Positions 1 through 7,682 of a stretch of DNA of 8,741 bases are shown here, one piece after another; position 1 is the stretch's first letter, and the number at the start of each line of letters is the position of its first letter. The notes under the pieces are model-generated. The model saw only the letters and a program-made list of their open reading frames with translations, was not told the origin of the DNA and made no database searches. The stretch lies in NCBI GenBank assembly GCA_021205375.1, contig JAJPXR010000196.1:1-8741 (forward strand), read 5' to 3'. Source of the DNA: Clostridiales bacterium. Its GTDB lineage: Bacteria; Bacillota; Clostridia; Oscillospirales; Oscillospiraceae. The position numbers were made by a program, and so were the translations under genes.

Positions 1-1
1 C

Positions 2-1183
2 CACTCCGACATCCGCGGCCCGCTGTTCGTCGAGGCCAACGCCATGACCGCCAGAGGCATCCCGGTCATGAAGCTGAACACCGGCAACCCCGCCACCTTC
101 GGTTTCCGTATGCCCGACAGCCTGCGCTCCGCCCTGCTGGACAACGTGGACAAGGCCGTGGGCTATTGCGACCTGAAAGGTATGCCGGAGGCGCGGCAGG
201 CCATCTACGACTACCACACCACCAAGAAGGGTCTCACCGGCGTGTCCATGGACCGCATTTTCGTGGGCAACGGCGTCAGTGAAGTGGCCAACATGGTCGC
301 CACCGCCCTGTTCGACGTGGGCGACGAGATTTTGGTCCCCTCCCCCAGCTATTCCCTGTGGACCAACCTGGTGTACCTGTCCGAGGCCACTCCGGTGTTC
401 TACACCTGCGACGAGAAGTCCAACTGGTATCCCGACCTGGACGACATCCGCAGCAAAATCACCCCCAAGACCAAGGCGCTGCTGCTCATCAACCCCAACA
501 ACCCCACCGGCGCGGTCTATCCCGACGAGGTCATTTTGGCTCTGGCGCAGATCGCCCGTGAGAACGACCTGTTCATCCTGTCCGATGAGATTTATGACCG
601 CCTGCTGATGGACGGCGTCACCCACCGCTCCACCGCGGAGCTGGCCCCCGACCTGCCGGTCATCACCTTCAACGGCCTGTCCAAGTCCCACATCGTCTGC
701 GGCTTCCGCTGCGGCTGGATGGTCATCACCGGCCCGGAGAGCTTCACCGTTCCCGCCACCGAAGCCATCCAGAAGATCGCCGCCATGCGGCTGTGCGGCA
801 ACGCCCTGACCCAGCTTGTCATCCCTGCCGCCCTCAACGACCCGGAGAGCACCGAGGCCATGATGGTCCCCGGCGGCCGCCTCTATGAGCAGCGGGAGGC
901 CACCTGCAAGGCCCTGGACCAGATCCCCGGCATCACCTATGTGAAGAACCACGCCGCGTTCTATCTGTTCCCCAAGATCGACACCAAGAAGTACAAGATC
1001 ACCAACGACAAGGAGTTCGCCATGGACATCCTGCACAACACCCAGGTGCTGTTCGTCCCCGGCAGCGGCTTCGACTGGCCGGAGCCGGACCACTTCCGTC
1101 TGGTCATGCTCCCCAAGCCTGAGGAGATCACCGCCGCCCTGGGCCGCATTGGGGACTATCTGGCTACTTATCATCAGGACTGA
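2..1183 (+). CDS. alaA: AlaA-type alanine (glutamate-pyruvate) aminotransferase, 5' end outside window
   Basis: PLP-dependent class I/II aminotransferase, expected to interconvert pyruvate plus glutamate and alanine plus 2-oxoglutarate in the cytosol. The reading frame is open from the window edge: codons before the ATG at 44 read HSDIRGPLFVEANA, which matches the conserved N-terminus of AlaA (DIRGP..EA). The ATG at 44 is therefore internal and the gene starts upstream. Visible motifs, counted from Met44: LNTGNPATFGF (11-21), GYCDLKG (40-46), NPNNPTGAVY (150-159), DEIYD (181-185), and FNGLSK (209-214) with K214 as the Schiff-base lysine. R222 and R352 are the likely phosphate and carboxylate contacts. 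MRLCGN, GGRLYEQR and FPKID also match remembered E. coli AlaA closely. The C-terminus (YHQD) aligns with the AlaA end, so the 3' end is complete. A rho-independent terminator follows 45 bases after the stop. Aspartate as an alternative amino donor cannot be excluded. Confidence 0.93.
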   Translation, partial: HSDIRGPLFVEANAMTARGIPVMKLNTGNPATFGFRMPDSLRSALLDNVDKAVGYCDLKGMPEARQAIYDYHTTKKGLTGVSMDRIFVGNGVSEVANMVATALFDVGDEILVPSPSYSLWTNLVYLSEATPVFYTCDEKSNWYPDLDDIRSKITPKTKALLLINPNNPTGAVYPDEVILALAQIARENDLFILSDEIYDRLLMDGVTHRSTAELAPDLPVITFNGLSKSHIVCGFRCGWMVITGPESFTVPATEAIQKIAAMRLCGNALTQLVIPAALNDPESTEAMMVPGGRLYEQREATCKALDQIPGITYVKNHAAFYLFPKIDTKKYKITNDKEFAMDILHNTQVLFVPGSGFDWPEPDHFRLVMLPKPEEITAALGRIGDYLATYHQD

Positions 1184-1227
1184 GAACACCTGCGTATCGA
1201 GTAAGCAATTTCCATAAAAGCGTCAAA

Positions 1228-1259
1228 GGAGCTGGGCAAATCGCCCAGCTCCCCTTTTT
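1228..1259 (+). terminator. Rho-independent terminator after alaA
   Basis: A perfect 10-bp GC-rich stem (GGAGCTGGGC at 1228-1237, GCCCAGCTCC at 1243-1252) with a 5-nt loop is followed by CC and TTTTT at 1255-1259. It lies between convergent genes. On the minus strand the stem is followed only by CTTTGACGCTTTT, so it may also stop the DUF4230 operon, but less efficiently. Confidence 0.88.
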
Positions 1260-1268
1260 GCCGGTGGG

Positions 1269-1895
1269 TCAGTCCCCGAAATCCAGCTCGTATTCGTCCA
1301 AATCATAGACATTGCCGAAAAACGCTTTCAAAATCTTCTTCGCATTCTCTTCGGCGTTGTCAAACAGGCCGCTGGCAATAGCGCTCTCCTGTGCGGAGGC
1401 TTTAAGCTGTTGCAGCGCCTCGTTGTTCTCCTCTAGCGGGATGTCATTAAAGACACTCTCTTTTTCATAGTATACCTGGAAGGAATCCAAGTCGATCTCA
1501 CAACTGATAACCTCCGGCTCCGGGAGAGTCACCTTTATAGTCGTGTCCTCCAACGACCAGGTAATGGCGCTGAAATCGTAACCGGCCTGAATCTCCACAC
1601 CGTAGCTGTAGATGTAAGTGCTCTGGGTGAAGGGCAACGTGAATCCAAACAGACTTTTCGCGCTGTCCGTGGTGTTGACCTCCTTGCAGTAGGCGGACTG
1701 AGTAACCAGCTTGCCGATGTCCTCAAATCCAATTTCCACTGTATCGCTCTCAGAGGAGGCTTCCCTAATCAGTCCGTTGGTTGTGATATAGGAGCCGATA
1801 ATCAGCACCGCTACCACAAGAATAACCACAAGGACAATCTGCACCAAATGCCCGAAGAATCCCGACGCTTTCTTTTCTTTCTGTTTTGTACGCAT
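1269..1895 (-). CDS. DUF4230 domain-containing membrane-anchored protein
   Basis: 208-residue protein. The start is the ATG at 1895, preceded by AGAGAGG 7 nt upstream; the frame stays open further 5' but runs through the upstream Smr gene in another frame. Residues 1-12 are strongly basic (RTKQKEKK). Residues about 15-36 form one hydrophobic helix (HLVQIVLVVILVVAVLIIGSYI), giving an N-in topology with the rest outside the membrane. The body has the DUF4230 pattern: an E..IGKLVTQSAYC segment (59-70), an FTLPFTQSTYIYSYGVEIQAGYDFSAI core (85-111), IKVTLPEPEVISCEID (120-135), and Y..KESVFNDI (143-152). The tail is acidic (DLDEYELDFGD). The function of DUF4230 is not established. It lies 28 nt downstream of the Smr gene on the same strand, so the two are probably cotranscribed. 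Family assignment is from remembered motifs. Confidence 0.85.
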   Translation of the reverse strand: MRTKQKEKKASGFFGHLVQIVLVVILVVAVLIIGSYITTNGLIREASSESDTVEIGFEDIGKLVTQSAYCKEVNTTDSAKSLFGFTLPFTQSTYIYSYGVEIQAGYDFSAITWSLEDTTIKVTLPEPEVISCEIDLDSFQVYYEKESVFNDIPLEENNEALQQLKASAQESAIASGLFDNAEENAKKILKAFFGNVYDLDEYELDFGD

Positions 1896-1923
1896 TTTTA
1901 TACCTCTCTCTACAAAATGTGAT

Positions 1924-2271
1924 TCACAGCAGCACAAACGTGACCCCGTTGTTGTACCGGTCCAGGTCTTTGTCGTTCCGCAGGTCCTCCGCCAGAGAAA
2001 ACGCCTGGAGGGTGGCGCTGTTGAAGATGGAGAAGTCCTCGCCGGGGATATAGTCTTTGATTTGTCCCCGCAGCTTCTGGCCGCCCAGCTCCCGGCGGAT
2101 GGCGACCCGTATCTTGCCACCCTTGCCGGAGCTGCCGTAGCCGTGGATCAGCTTGACCGCCCGGCACCCCATGCGGCGGCTGGTATACAGTTCGCCGCTG
2201 AGACGGCGGAGCGCCTGGTCCACGGTGGGCATCCCCGCCTCCAGGTTGACCACACGGATGGTTTGTTTCAC
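1924..2271 (-). CDS. Small Smr-domain protein (MutS2 C-terminal-like)
   Basis: 115-residue stand-alone Smr domain. The GTG at 2271 is preferred as start because AGGAGG lies 8 nt upstream (GAGGAGGGAACCGGC then GTG). An in-frame ATG at 2301 would put that ribosome binding site inside the coding region. Residues 5-10 (IRVVNL) and 17-36 form the first strand and helix of the fold. Residues 41-55 (LIHGYGSSGKGGKIR) are the signature loop, a variant of HGxGxGxLR. A first-strand DLH-type motif is replaced by NLE. The C-terminal portion (IPGEDFSIFNSATLQAF) resembles single-domain Firmicutes Smr proteins. Smr domains bind or nick branched DNA or RNA, and some act as ribosome-linked endonucleases; the substrate here is unknown. 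It is the first gene of a probable two-gene operon with the DUF4230 protein. Confidence 0.85.
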   Translation of the reverse strand: MKQTIRVVNLEAGMPTVDQALRRLSGELYTSRRMGCRAVKLIHGYGSSGKGGKIRVAIRRELGGQKLRGQIKDYIPGEDFSIFNSATLQAFSLAEDLRNDKDLDRYNNGVTFVLL

Positions 2272-2312
2272 GCCGGTTCCCTCCTCGCTTGTTTCTTCCA
2301 AGATAACAAATT

Positions 2313-2341
2313 ATTGTAACACACTTTTAAAAATTGCACAA
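2313..2341 (-). promoter_or_regulatory. Possible promoter of the smr-DUF4230 operon
   Basis: On the minus strand a -10 box TACAAT (2318-2313; one mismatch to TATAAT) lies 17 nt downstream of TTGTGC (2341-2336), which keeps only the TTG of the -35 consensus. The -10 is good and the -35 weak. The site is about 42 nt upstream of the GTG start, in an AT-rich gap. Confidence 0.45.
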
Positions 2342-2393
2342 CCACACCGAGAAATTTTACGAAAAAAACAGGCCACTTTTCAGAAAAAAAGGG

Positions 2394-2422
2394 TTTACAA
2401 CCGGAGGAAAGGCTGTTATAAT
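2394..2422 (+). promoter_or_regulatory. SigA-type promoter of tRNA-Arg(CCG)
   Basis: TTTACA (2394-2399) and a perfect TATAAT (2417-2422) are separated by exactly 17 nt. The predicted start is about 10 nt before the tRNA 5' end at 2441. This is one of the clearest promoters in the window. Confidence 0.88.
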
Positions 2423-2440
2423 AGCATCTGTTGGAGATAT

Positions 2441-2516
2441 GCACCCGTAGTTCAATGGATAGAGCGTCAGATTCCGGTTCTGAATGGTGGGGGTTCGAGT
2501 CCCTTCGGGTGTACCA
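2441..2516 (+). tRNA. tRNA-Arg (anticodon CCG), CCA encoded
   Basis: Complete cloverleaf. The acceptor GCACCCG pairs with CGGGTGT (one G-T). The D stem is GTTC/GAGC. The anticodon stem TCAGA/TCTGA encloses loop TTCCGGT, giving anticodon CCG, which reads CGG (Arg). The variable loop is ATGGT. The T arm GGGGG-TTCGAGT-CCCTT includes two G-T pairs. Discriminator A is followed by genomically encoded CCA at 2514-2516. It is transcribed alone: promoter immediately upstream, strong terminator 5 nt downstream. Confidence 0.96.
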
Positions 2517-2520
2517 ACTG

Positions 2521-2565
2521 ATTCCCGTTGATTTGTTCTCAAATCAGCGGGAATTGTTTTGTTTT
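2521..2565 (+). terminator. Terminator of tRNA-Arg(CCG)
   Basis: A 15-bp stem (2521-2535 with 2540-2554, one G-T pair) and 4-nt loop TTCT are followed by TGTTTTGTTTT. It starts 5 nt after the tRNA CCA end. Confidence 0.9.
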
Positions 2566-2813
2566 AATAGAAAACCCGCTGGTAAAGTGTAAACTCTATG
2601 AGCGAGTTTTTCGTTTTGCCCCCAATTTTTACCCCTTAGAGATTCTTTGCGCCTGTATTTCGCCTCCGGAAGCGGCGTCAAAAGCGCTTTCTTTCGCGTG
2701 CCGTTCCTCTTCGGCGCTGGCGCGAACGCTCCCGGCGGTTTGCATCGCCGCACGATGTCCCCTGATTTTGCCGGCTTTGCAAAATCCTTTCTTTCCTTTT
2801 CGCCGGGATGTGC
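2566..2813. other. Intergenic stretch with no supported gene
   Basis: About 250 nt between the tRNA terminator and the phosphatase promoter. Open frames run through it on both strands, but none has a ribosome binding site or recognisable protein sequence. The only structure seen is a hairpin GATTTTGC (2764-2771) / GCAAAATC (2779-2786) followed by CTTTCTTTCCTTTT. It resembles a weak terminator without an identifiable upstream gene, or a pre-promoter insulating hairpin. Confidence 0.5.
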
Positions 2814-2819
2814 TATAAT
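2812..2819 (+). promoter_or_regulatory. Extended -10 promoter of the inositol monophosphatase family gene
   Basis: TGC precedes TATAAT (2814-2819), a TG-extended perfect -10 box, 43 nt upstream of the ATG. No good -35 is found at 16-18 nt spacing, where the sequence is pyrimidine-rich (CTTTCC/TTTCCT), which fits an extended -10 promoter. Confidence 0.65.
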
Positions 2820-2862
2820 GATACCGTTAAAGGAAGTATTTTACCGATTCGGAGGAATTGTT

Positions 2863-3642
2863 ATGGGAGTATCATTTAAGGTCGAGGAGCTGCTCCAACT
2901 GCTGCGCCAGTGCAAACCCATCGTTATGGACCGCCGGGCGGCCCATCAGGTGACTGAAAAGGGCCTGTCCGACTATGTGACAGAGGTGGACTTCCACGTG
3001 CAGTCTTTTTTGGGGCAGGAGCTGCACCAGCGCTGGCCGGAGGTGCAGCTCCTGGCCGAGGAACAGCCCCCGGAGGCGCTGGACTTCACCCGGCCCTGCT
3101 GGATTCTGGACCCCATCGACGGGACGGCCAACCTGATTCACGATTATCAGGAAAGCTCCATCTCTCTGGCCCTGTGGGACGGGGAGGCACTGGCCTTCGG
3201 CGCGGTCTACAACCCCTTTACCAATGAACTGTTTCACGCAGCCAGAGGACAGGGGGCTTACCTGAACGGAACCCCCATCCACGTCAGCAACCGCCCCGAC
3301 CTGATCCACAGCCTGATGATCGTGGGCACCTGCCCCTACCACAAGGAGCACGCCGAGGAGACCTGCGGCATGATCCGCCGGATGTTTGAGCGCAGCGAGG
3401 ACATTCGCCGGGGCGGTTCCGCCGCGCTGGAGATCTGCAAGGTGGCCTGCGGCCGGGCTGACGGCTTTGTGGAACTGGGGCTGAAACCCTGGGACTATGC
3501 CGGTGGCACCGCCATTCTGCTGGAGGCAGGCGGCACTGCCACCGACCTGGAGGGGGCTCCCCTGCCTATGTATCTGCCCTCGGTTTGTGTCGTATCCAAC
3601 GGCATTATCCACACTGAGGTGCTGGAGGCCGCCAGAGGCTGA
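2863..3642 (+). CDS. Inositol monophosphatase family protein (SuhB/CysQ-like)
   Basis: 259-residue Mg2+-dependent, Li+-sensitive-type sugar/inositol phosphatase, the usual length for the family. The ATG at 2863 has GGAGG 7 nt upstream (2851-2855); the frame is open 72 codons further 5' but that part has no family sequence and includes the promoter. Metal-site motifs are intact: LLAEEQ (63-68, ligand E66), WILDPIDGTAN (80-90, ligands D83, I85 and D86), and WDYAGGTAILLEAGG (210-224, ligand D211). T40-E-V-D43 is the N-terminal TxxD element. GAVYNPFTNELFHAARGQGAYLNG (113-136) is the conserved central strand region. Likely substrates are inositol-1-phosphate or related sugar phosphates; 3'-phosphoadenosine 5'-phosphate (CysQ-like) or fructose-1,6-bisphosphate activity cannot be excluded by sequence. 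It is monocistronic. Confidence 0.9.
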   Translation: MGVSFKVEELLQLLRQCKPIVMDRRAAHQVTEKGLSDYVTEVDFHVQSFLGQELHQRWPEVQLLAEEQPPEALDFTRPCWILDPIDGTANLIHDYQESSISLALWDGEALAFGAVYNPFTNELFHAARGQGAYLNGTPIHVSNRPDLIHSLMIVGTCPYHKEHAEETCGMIRRMFERSEDIRRGGSAALEICKVACGRADGFVELGLKPWDYAGGTAILLEAGGTATDLEGAPLPMYLPSVCVVSNGIIHTEVLEAARG

Positions 3643-3645
3643 GGT

Positions 3646-3680
3646 CCAATGTGCAATTTGCAATGAGCAATGTGCAATGG
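3646..3680 (+). repeat. Five tandem heptanucleotides (GCAATNN)
   Basis: Five consecutive 7-nt units, CCAATGT, GCAATTT, GCAATGA, GCAATGT and GCAATGG, begin 4 nt after the phosphatase stop codon. The array is flanked by GTCCA/TGGAC, so it can fold into an imperfect hairpin. No coding role is seen. Confidence 0.8.
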
Positions 3681-3772
3681 ACGGGTTTGCTGTCGTGTCC
3701 GTTATATAGACGGTATGGAGCCAACCTGCTAAGCATTGCTCCTGCATCATTCCAAAAATAACCGAAACAAAA

Positions 3773-3810
3773 ACCCGGTACAGGTTTGAACGCCTGTACC
3801 GGGTCGTTTT
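3773..3810. terminator. Bidirectional terminator between the phosphatase and malic enzyme genes
   Basis: A 12-bp perfect stem ACCCGGTACAGG (3773-3784) / CCTGTACCGGGT (3793-3804) with an 8-nt loop. On the plus strand it is followed by CGTTTTAT. On the minus strand it is followed by TTTGTTTCGG after the stem's own T, so it serves both convergent genes and best the minus-strand malic enzyme gene. Confidence 0.88.
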
Positions 3811-3864
3811 ATAGGATTATGACAGGAAACGAGAAATGACCCTCTCCCCTGCCCTACTGTTTGC

Positions 3865-5037
3865 TTACAAACGGGCTACGCCGGACTCCCGCGCCGCCTG
3901 AGCCACAGCCGCAGCCACGGCAGGGCGCACCGCCTCGTCGAAGGCGTAGGGCAGGATATAATCGGGGCTGAGCTTGTCCTCCGGCACCAGGGAGGCCAGC
4001 GCTTCGGCAGCGGCGATCTTCATGGCGTCGTTGATGTCCGAGGCCCGCACGTCGAAGGTCCCCCTGAAGATGCCGGGGAAAGCCAACACGTTGTTGATTT
4101 GGTTGGGGAAGTCGCTGCGGCCTGTGCCCACCACAGCGGCTCCGGCGGCCTTCGCCAGGTCGGGCATGATCTCCGGCGTGGGGTTGGCCATGGGGAAGAG
4201 GATCGCACCGGGGTTCATGGAGCGCACCATCTCCTCTGTCACCATGCCGGGGGCGGAGACTCCGATGAACACGTCCGCGCCCTTAAGCATTTCGCTCAGG
4301 CTGCCGCTGCGCTTCTCCAGGTTGGTCACGGCGGCAATTTCCTCCTTGGCGGCGTTCAGCCCCTCCCGGCCCTGGTAGATGGCGCCTTTCCGGTCACACA
4401 TGATAACATCTTTCAGCCCACGGGCCAGCAGCAGCTTGATGATGGCGATGCCTGCGGCACCGGCGCCGCAGGTGACCACCCGCACGTCCTCCATGCGCTT
4501 GCCCACCAGCTTCAGGGCGTTGGTCAGCGCCGCCAGGCAGACCACGGCGGTGCCGTGCTGGTCGTCGTGGAAGATGGGGATGGAGCAGCGCTCTTTCAGC
4601 TTCCGCTCGATTTCAAAACAGCGGGGGGCGGCGATATCCTCCAGGTTCACCCCGCCGAAGCTGCCCTCCAGCAGCGCCACGGTATTGACGATGGTATCTA
4701 CGTCGTGGGTAGCCACGCACAGCGGCACAGCGTCCACCCCGCCGAAGGACTTGAAGAGAACGCACTTTCCCTCCATCACCGGCATGGCGGCCTCCGGGCC
4801 GATATCGCCCAGACCCAGCACGGCGGTACCGTCAGTGACCACCGCCACCGTGTTCCAGCGGCCGGTCAGCTCGTAGCTTTTGGCCGGGTCCTTCTGAATC
4901 TCCAGGCAGGGCTGGGCCACGCCGGGGGTATAGGCCAGGGAGAGGTCGTCGCTGGTGGCGACGGGCATTTTGGGCACCGTCTCCAGCTTGCCTCTCCACT
5001 GATAATGTCGTTTCAGGGATTCCTCCGCGTAATTCAT
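3865..5037 (-). CDS. NAD-dependent malic enzyme (malate dehydrogenase, oxaloacetate-decarboxylating)
   Basis: 390-residue cytosolic enzyme converting L-malate and NAD(P)+ to pyruvate, CO2 and NAD(P)H; this is the short bacterial form without a phosphotransacetylase-like tail. Start ATG at 5037 has GGGAG 9 nt upstream. The N-terminal catalytic part has AYTPGVA (35-41, catalytic Y36; usually SYTPGVA), VTDGTAVLGLGDIGP (67-81), EGK with K91 as the catalytic lysine, and KSFGGVDAVPLC. Metal ligands are E133 and D134 (NLEDI) and D159 (FHDDQHGTA, 156-164). The Rossmann domain has GAGAAG (191-196) and ends strand 2 with D215 (IMCDRKG), which favours NAD over NADP by family knowledge. MANPTPEI (283-290) and FPNQINNVLAFPGIFRG (310-326) are classical motifs. 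It lies downstream of typA on the same strand, 68 nt away, with a hairpin between them. Confidence 0.93.
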   Translation of the reverse strand: MNYAEESLKRHYQWRGKLETVPKMPVATSDDLSLAYTPGVAQPCLEIQKDPAKSYELTGRWNTVAVVTDGTAVLGLGDIGPEAAMPVMEGKCVLFKSFGGVDAVPLCVATHDVDTIVNTVALLEGSFGGVNLEDIAAPRCFEIERKLKERCSIPIFHDDQHGTAVVCLAALTNALKLVGKRMEDVRVVTCGAGAAGIAIIKLLLARGLKDVIMCDRKGAIYQGREGLNAAKEEIAAVTNLEKRSGSLSEMLKGADVFIGVSAPGMVTEEMVRSMNPGAILFPMANPTPEIMPDLAKAAGAAVVGTGRSDFPNQINNVLAFPGIFRGTFDVRASDINDAMKIAAAEALASLVPEDKLSPDYILPYAFDEAVRPAVAAAVAQAARESGVARL

Positions 5038-5072
5038 GTTGTTCCGCTCCCTTTTCTCTCAGTTTTTATGGA

Positions 5073-5097
5073 AACACCGCACGATTTGTGCGGTGTT
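5073..5097 (-). terminator. Terminator-like hairpin between typA and the malic enzyme gene
   Basis: A perfect 10-bp stem AACACCGCAC (5073-5082) / GTGCGGTGTT (5088-5097) with a 5-nt loop lies 8 nt after the typA stop. On the minus strand the stem is followed by TCCATAAAAACTG, a poor T-tract. It could be a partial terminator, a stabilising 3' hairpin, or a read-through point that lets typA transcripts enter the malic enzyme gene. Confidence 0.55.
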
Positions 5098-5105
5098 GTC
5101 TCATT

Positions 5106-6938
<1,833 letters not shown>

Positions 6939-7042
6939 TCCGTATTTCCTCGCTTTGCTTGGGGAAACCCCGGTTCACCCGCTCCCAACATCTAAGGCCG
7001 TTTCACCGGAGGCTCCCTGGTTCTTCGATTTTTCCCGTTAGT

Positions 7043-7070
7043 ATTATATACCCTCCTTTTTAAAGTGCAA
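7043..7070 (-). promoter_or_regulatory. typA promoter
   Basis: On the minus strand a perfect TATAAT (7048-7043) lies 16 nt downstream of TTGCAC (7070-7065), a half-conserved -35. This predicts a leader of about 100 nt before the typA ATG. The leader includes a small GGGGTTTCCCC hairpin at 6971-6961. Confidence 0.65.
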
Positions 7071-7087
7071 CCTTTTTCAAAGAGAGA

Positions 7088-7116
7088 TTGACAAAATCAG
7101 CGTTTTCGGTTAAACT
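7088..7116 (+). promoter_or_regulatory. Plus-strand promoter-like site facing the tRNA-Arg junction
   Basis: A perfect TTGACA (7088-7093), 17-nt spacer and TAAACT (7111-7116, four of six matches). It is divergent from the typA promoter and would transcribe toward the truncated and intact tRNA-Arg copies with a leader of about 250 nt. A second TTGACA at 7124-7129 has no matching -10. Confidence 0.5.
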
Positions 7117-7372
7117 AATGAGGTTGACAGGGAGTGTTTTTGCTGTTTTTCCTATATCCCTTCCCCTGGCTAAGAATCCGGTCGTGTGGTTTGGCATTCT
7201 CCTGCCGCTTCATTGCAGGATTTCTCTCGCAGTGATAATTTCAAGTTGTCGTTCCGCGCCAAATCTGGCCCAATTTGATTTGTCTCTACGGCTTGGGCGG
7301 AGAAACGTGAGCCTTCAAGAGAACCTAAAGCGGGCACTTTTCCGCAGGAGCCTCTGCTAATAAACTTCATAT

Positions 7373-7412
7373 GCGCCAGTAGCTCAGTTGGATAGAGCGT
7401 CCGCCTCCTAAG
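7373..7412 (+). pseudogene. Truncated tRNA-Arg(CCU): 5' half only, broken after the anticodon loop
   Basis: Acceptor 5' strand GCGCCAG (7373-7379), TA, D arm GCTC-AGTTGGATA-GAGC, G, anticodon stem 5' strand TCCGC (7400-7404) and loop CTCCTAA (7405-7411, anticodon CCT) are all present. The 3' stem strand should read GCGGA but reads GATCA from 7412, and no T arm or acceptor 3' strand (expected near CTGGCGC) follows. The break just after CCTCCTAAG fits tyrosine-recombinase insertion at an anticodon-loop attachment core, with the missing half carried off to the far end of the element. A simple deletion would look the same. Confidence 0.85.
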
Positions 7413-7430
7413 ATCACACTCAAGTGGCCA

Positions 7431-7454
7431 ACCGTTCAAAATCGATTGGACGGT
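7431..7454. repeat. Recombinase-core-like inverted repeat (9-6-9)
   Basis: ACCGTTCAA (7431-7439) and TTGGACGGT (7446-7454) are inverted copies with one mismatch, separated by AATCGA. Two 9-bp arms around a 6-nt spacer is the layout of a tyrosine-recombinase core or Xer-type site. It sits between the broken tRNA and the intact tRNA. It could also be a simple operator or hairpin. Confidence 0.6.
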
Positions 7455-7477
7455 CACAAGTTCATATTTCTTCAAAT

Positions 7478-7554
7478 GTCTCCGTAGCTCAGTTGGACAG
7501 AGCATTCGCCTCCTAAGCGAAAGGCCGCGCGTTCGAGTCGCGCCGGGGACGCCA
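7478..7554 (+). tRNA. tRNA-Arg (anticodon CCT), CCA encoded
   Basis: Complete cloverleaf. Acceptor GTCTCCG/CGGGGAC (one T-G), D stem GCTC/GAGC, anticodon stem TTCGC/GCGAA around loop CTCCTAA (anticodon CCT, reads AGG), variable AGGCC, T arm GCGCG-TTCGAGT-CGCGC, discriminator G, CCA at 7552-7554. Every stem pairs, so it looks functional. Its acceptor differs from that of the broken copy upstream (GCGCCAG), so it is not the restored version of the same gene. No convincing promoter is seen directly upstream. Confidence 0.95.
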
Positions 7555-7561
7555 AAAGCTC

Positions 7562-7599
7562 CGCCGAAAGCCTTTTTTTCAAGGTTTTCGGCGTTTTTT
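7562..7599 (+). terminator. Terminator of tRNA-Arg(CCU)
   Basis: The stem CGCCGAAAGCCTT (7562-7574) pairs with AAGGTTTTCGGCG (7581-7593) with one G-T pair and a 6-nt loop, followed by TTTTTT (7594-7599). It starts 7 nt after the tRNA CCA. Confidence 0.9.
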
Positions 7600-7682
7600 G
7601 ATGCTTTTTCAGTGATGACGGAATGCTTCATCAGAGCCAAAGTATGTAAGCAGCTTTGTTTGATTCATGCTGAAAAAACCGT

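Larger units (their letters stand above)
6939..7372. other. Intergenic region between typA and the tRNA-Arg junction
   Basis: 434 nt without a supported gene. It contains the typA leader and promoter (to 7070), a plus-strand promoter-like site (7088-7116), and then about 255 nt that I cannot assign. This last part has small hairpins, CCTGC/GCAGG around 7200-7217 and GCGG/CCGC around 7331-7345, but no T-tract. The open frames here lack ribosome binding sites and protein-like composition. One CTGCTAAT (7354-7361), the motif repeated further right, sits just upstream of the truncated tRNA. Confidence 0.5.

Noticed and set aside
35..41. AlaA starting at the ATG at 44
   Set aside because: The codons before it encode the conserved HSDIRGP segment of the family, so the gene begins outside the window.
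1896..2120. Extension of the DUF4230 gene 75 codons upstream
   Set aside because: The extra codons overlap the Smr gene in another frame and carry no family sequence; the ATG at 1895 has a good ribosome binding site.
2357..2542. 61-codon minus-strand frame with EGTRTPTIQNRNLTLYPLNYG
   Set aside because: Antisense to tRNA-Arg(CCG), another tRNA-shadow frame.
2647..2862. Extension of the phosphatase gene 72 codons upstream
   Set aside because: It contains the TATAAT promoter and a hairpin, and family homology starts after the ATG at 2863.
7088..7360. 90-codon plus-strand frame starting at TTG with hydrophobic stretches
   Set aside because: Its start codon lies inside the TTGACA of a promoter-like site, it has no ribosome binding site, and its composition is not protein-like.
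7373..7551. Recombination between the two tRNA-Arg cores to give one functional tRNA
   Set aside because: A hybrid would pair acceptor GCGCCAG with CGGGGAC, which does not form a stem, so the two copies are not halves of one gene.
7170..7640. 156-codon minus-strand frame containing TRTRGLSLRRR and LRRRTLYPTELL
   Set aside because: It is antisense to both tRNA-Arg sequences; the repeated peptide comes from tRNA complement, a well-known source of false gene calls.
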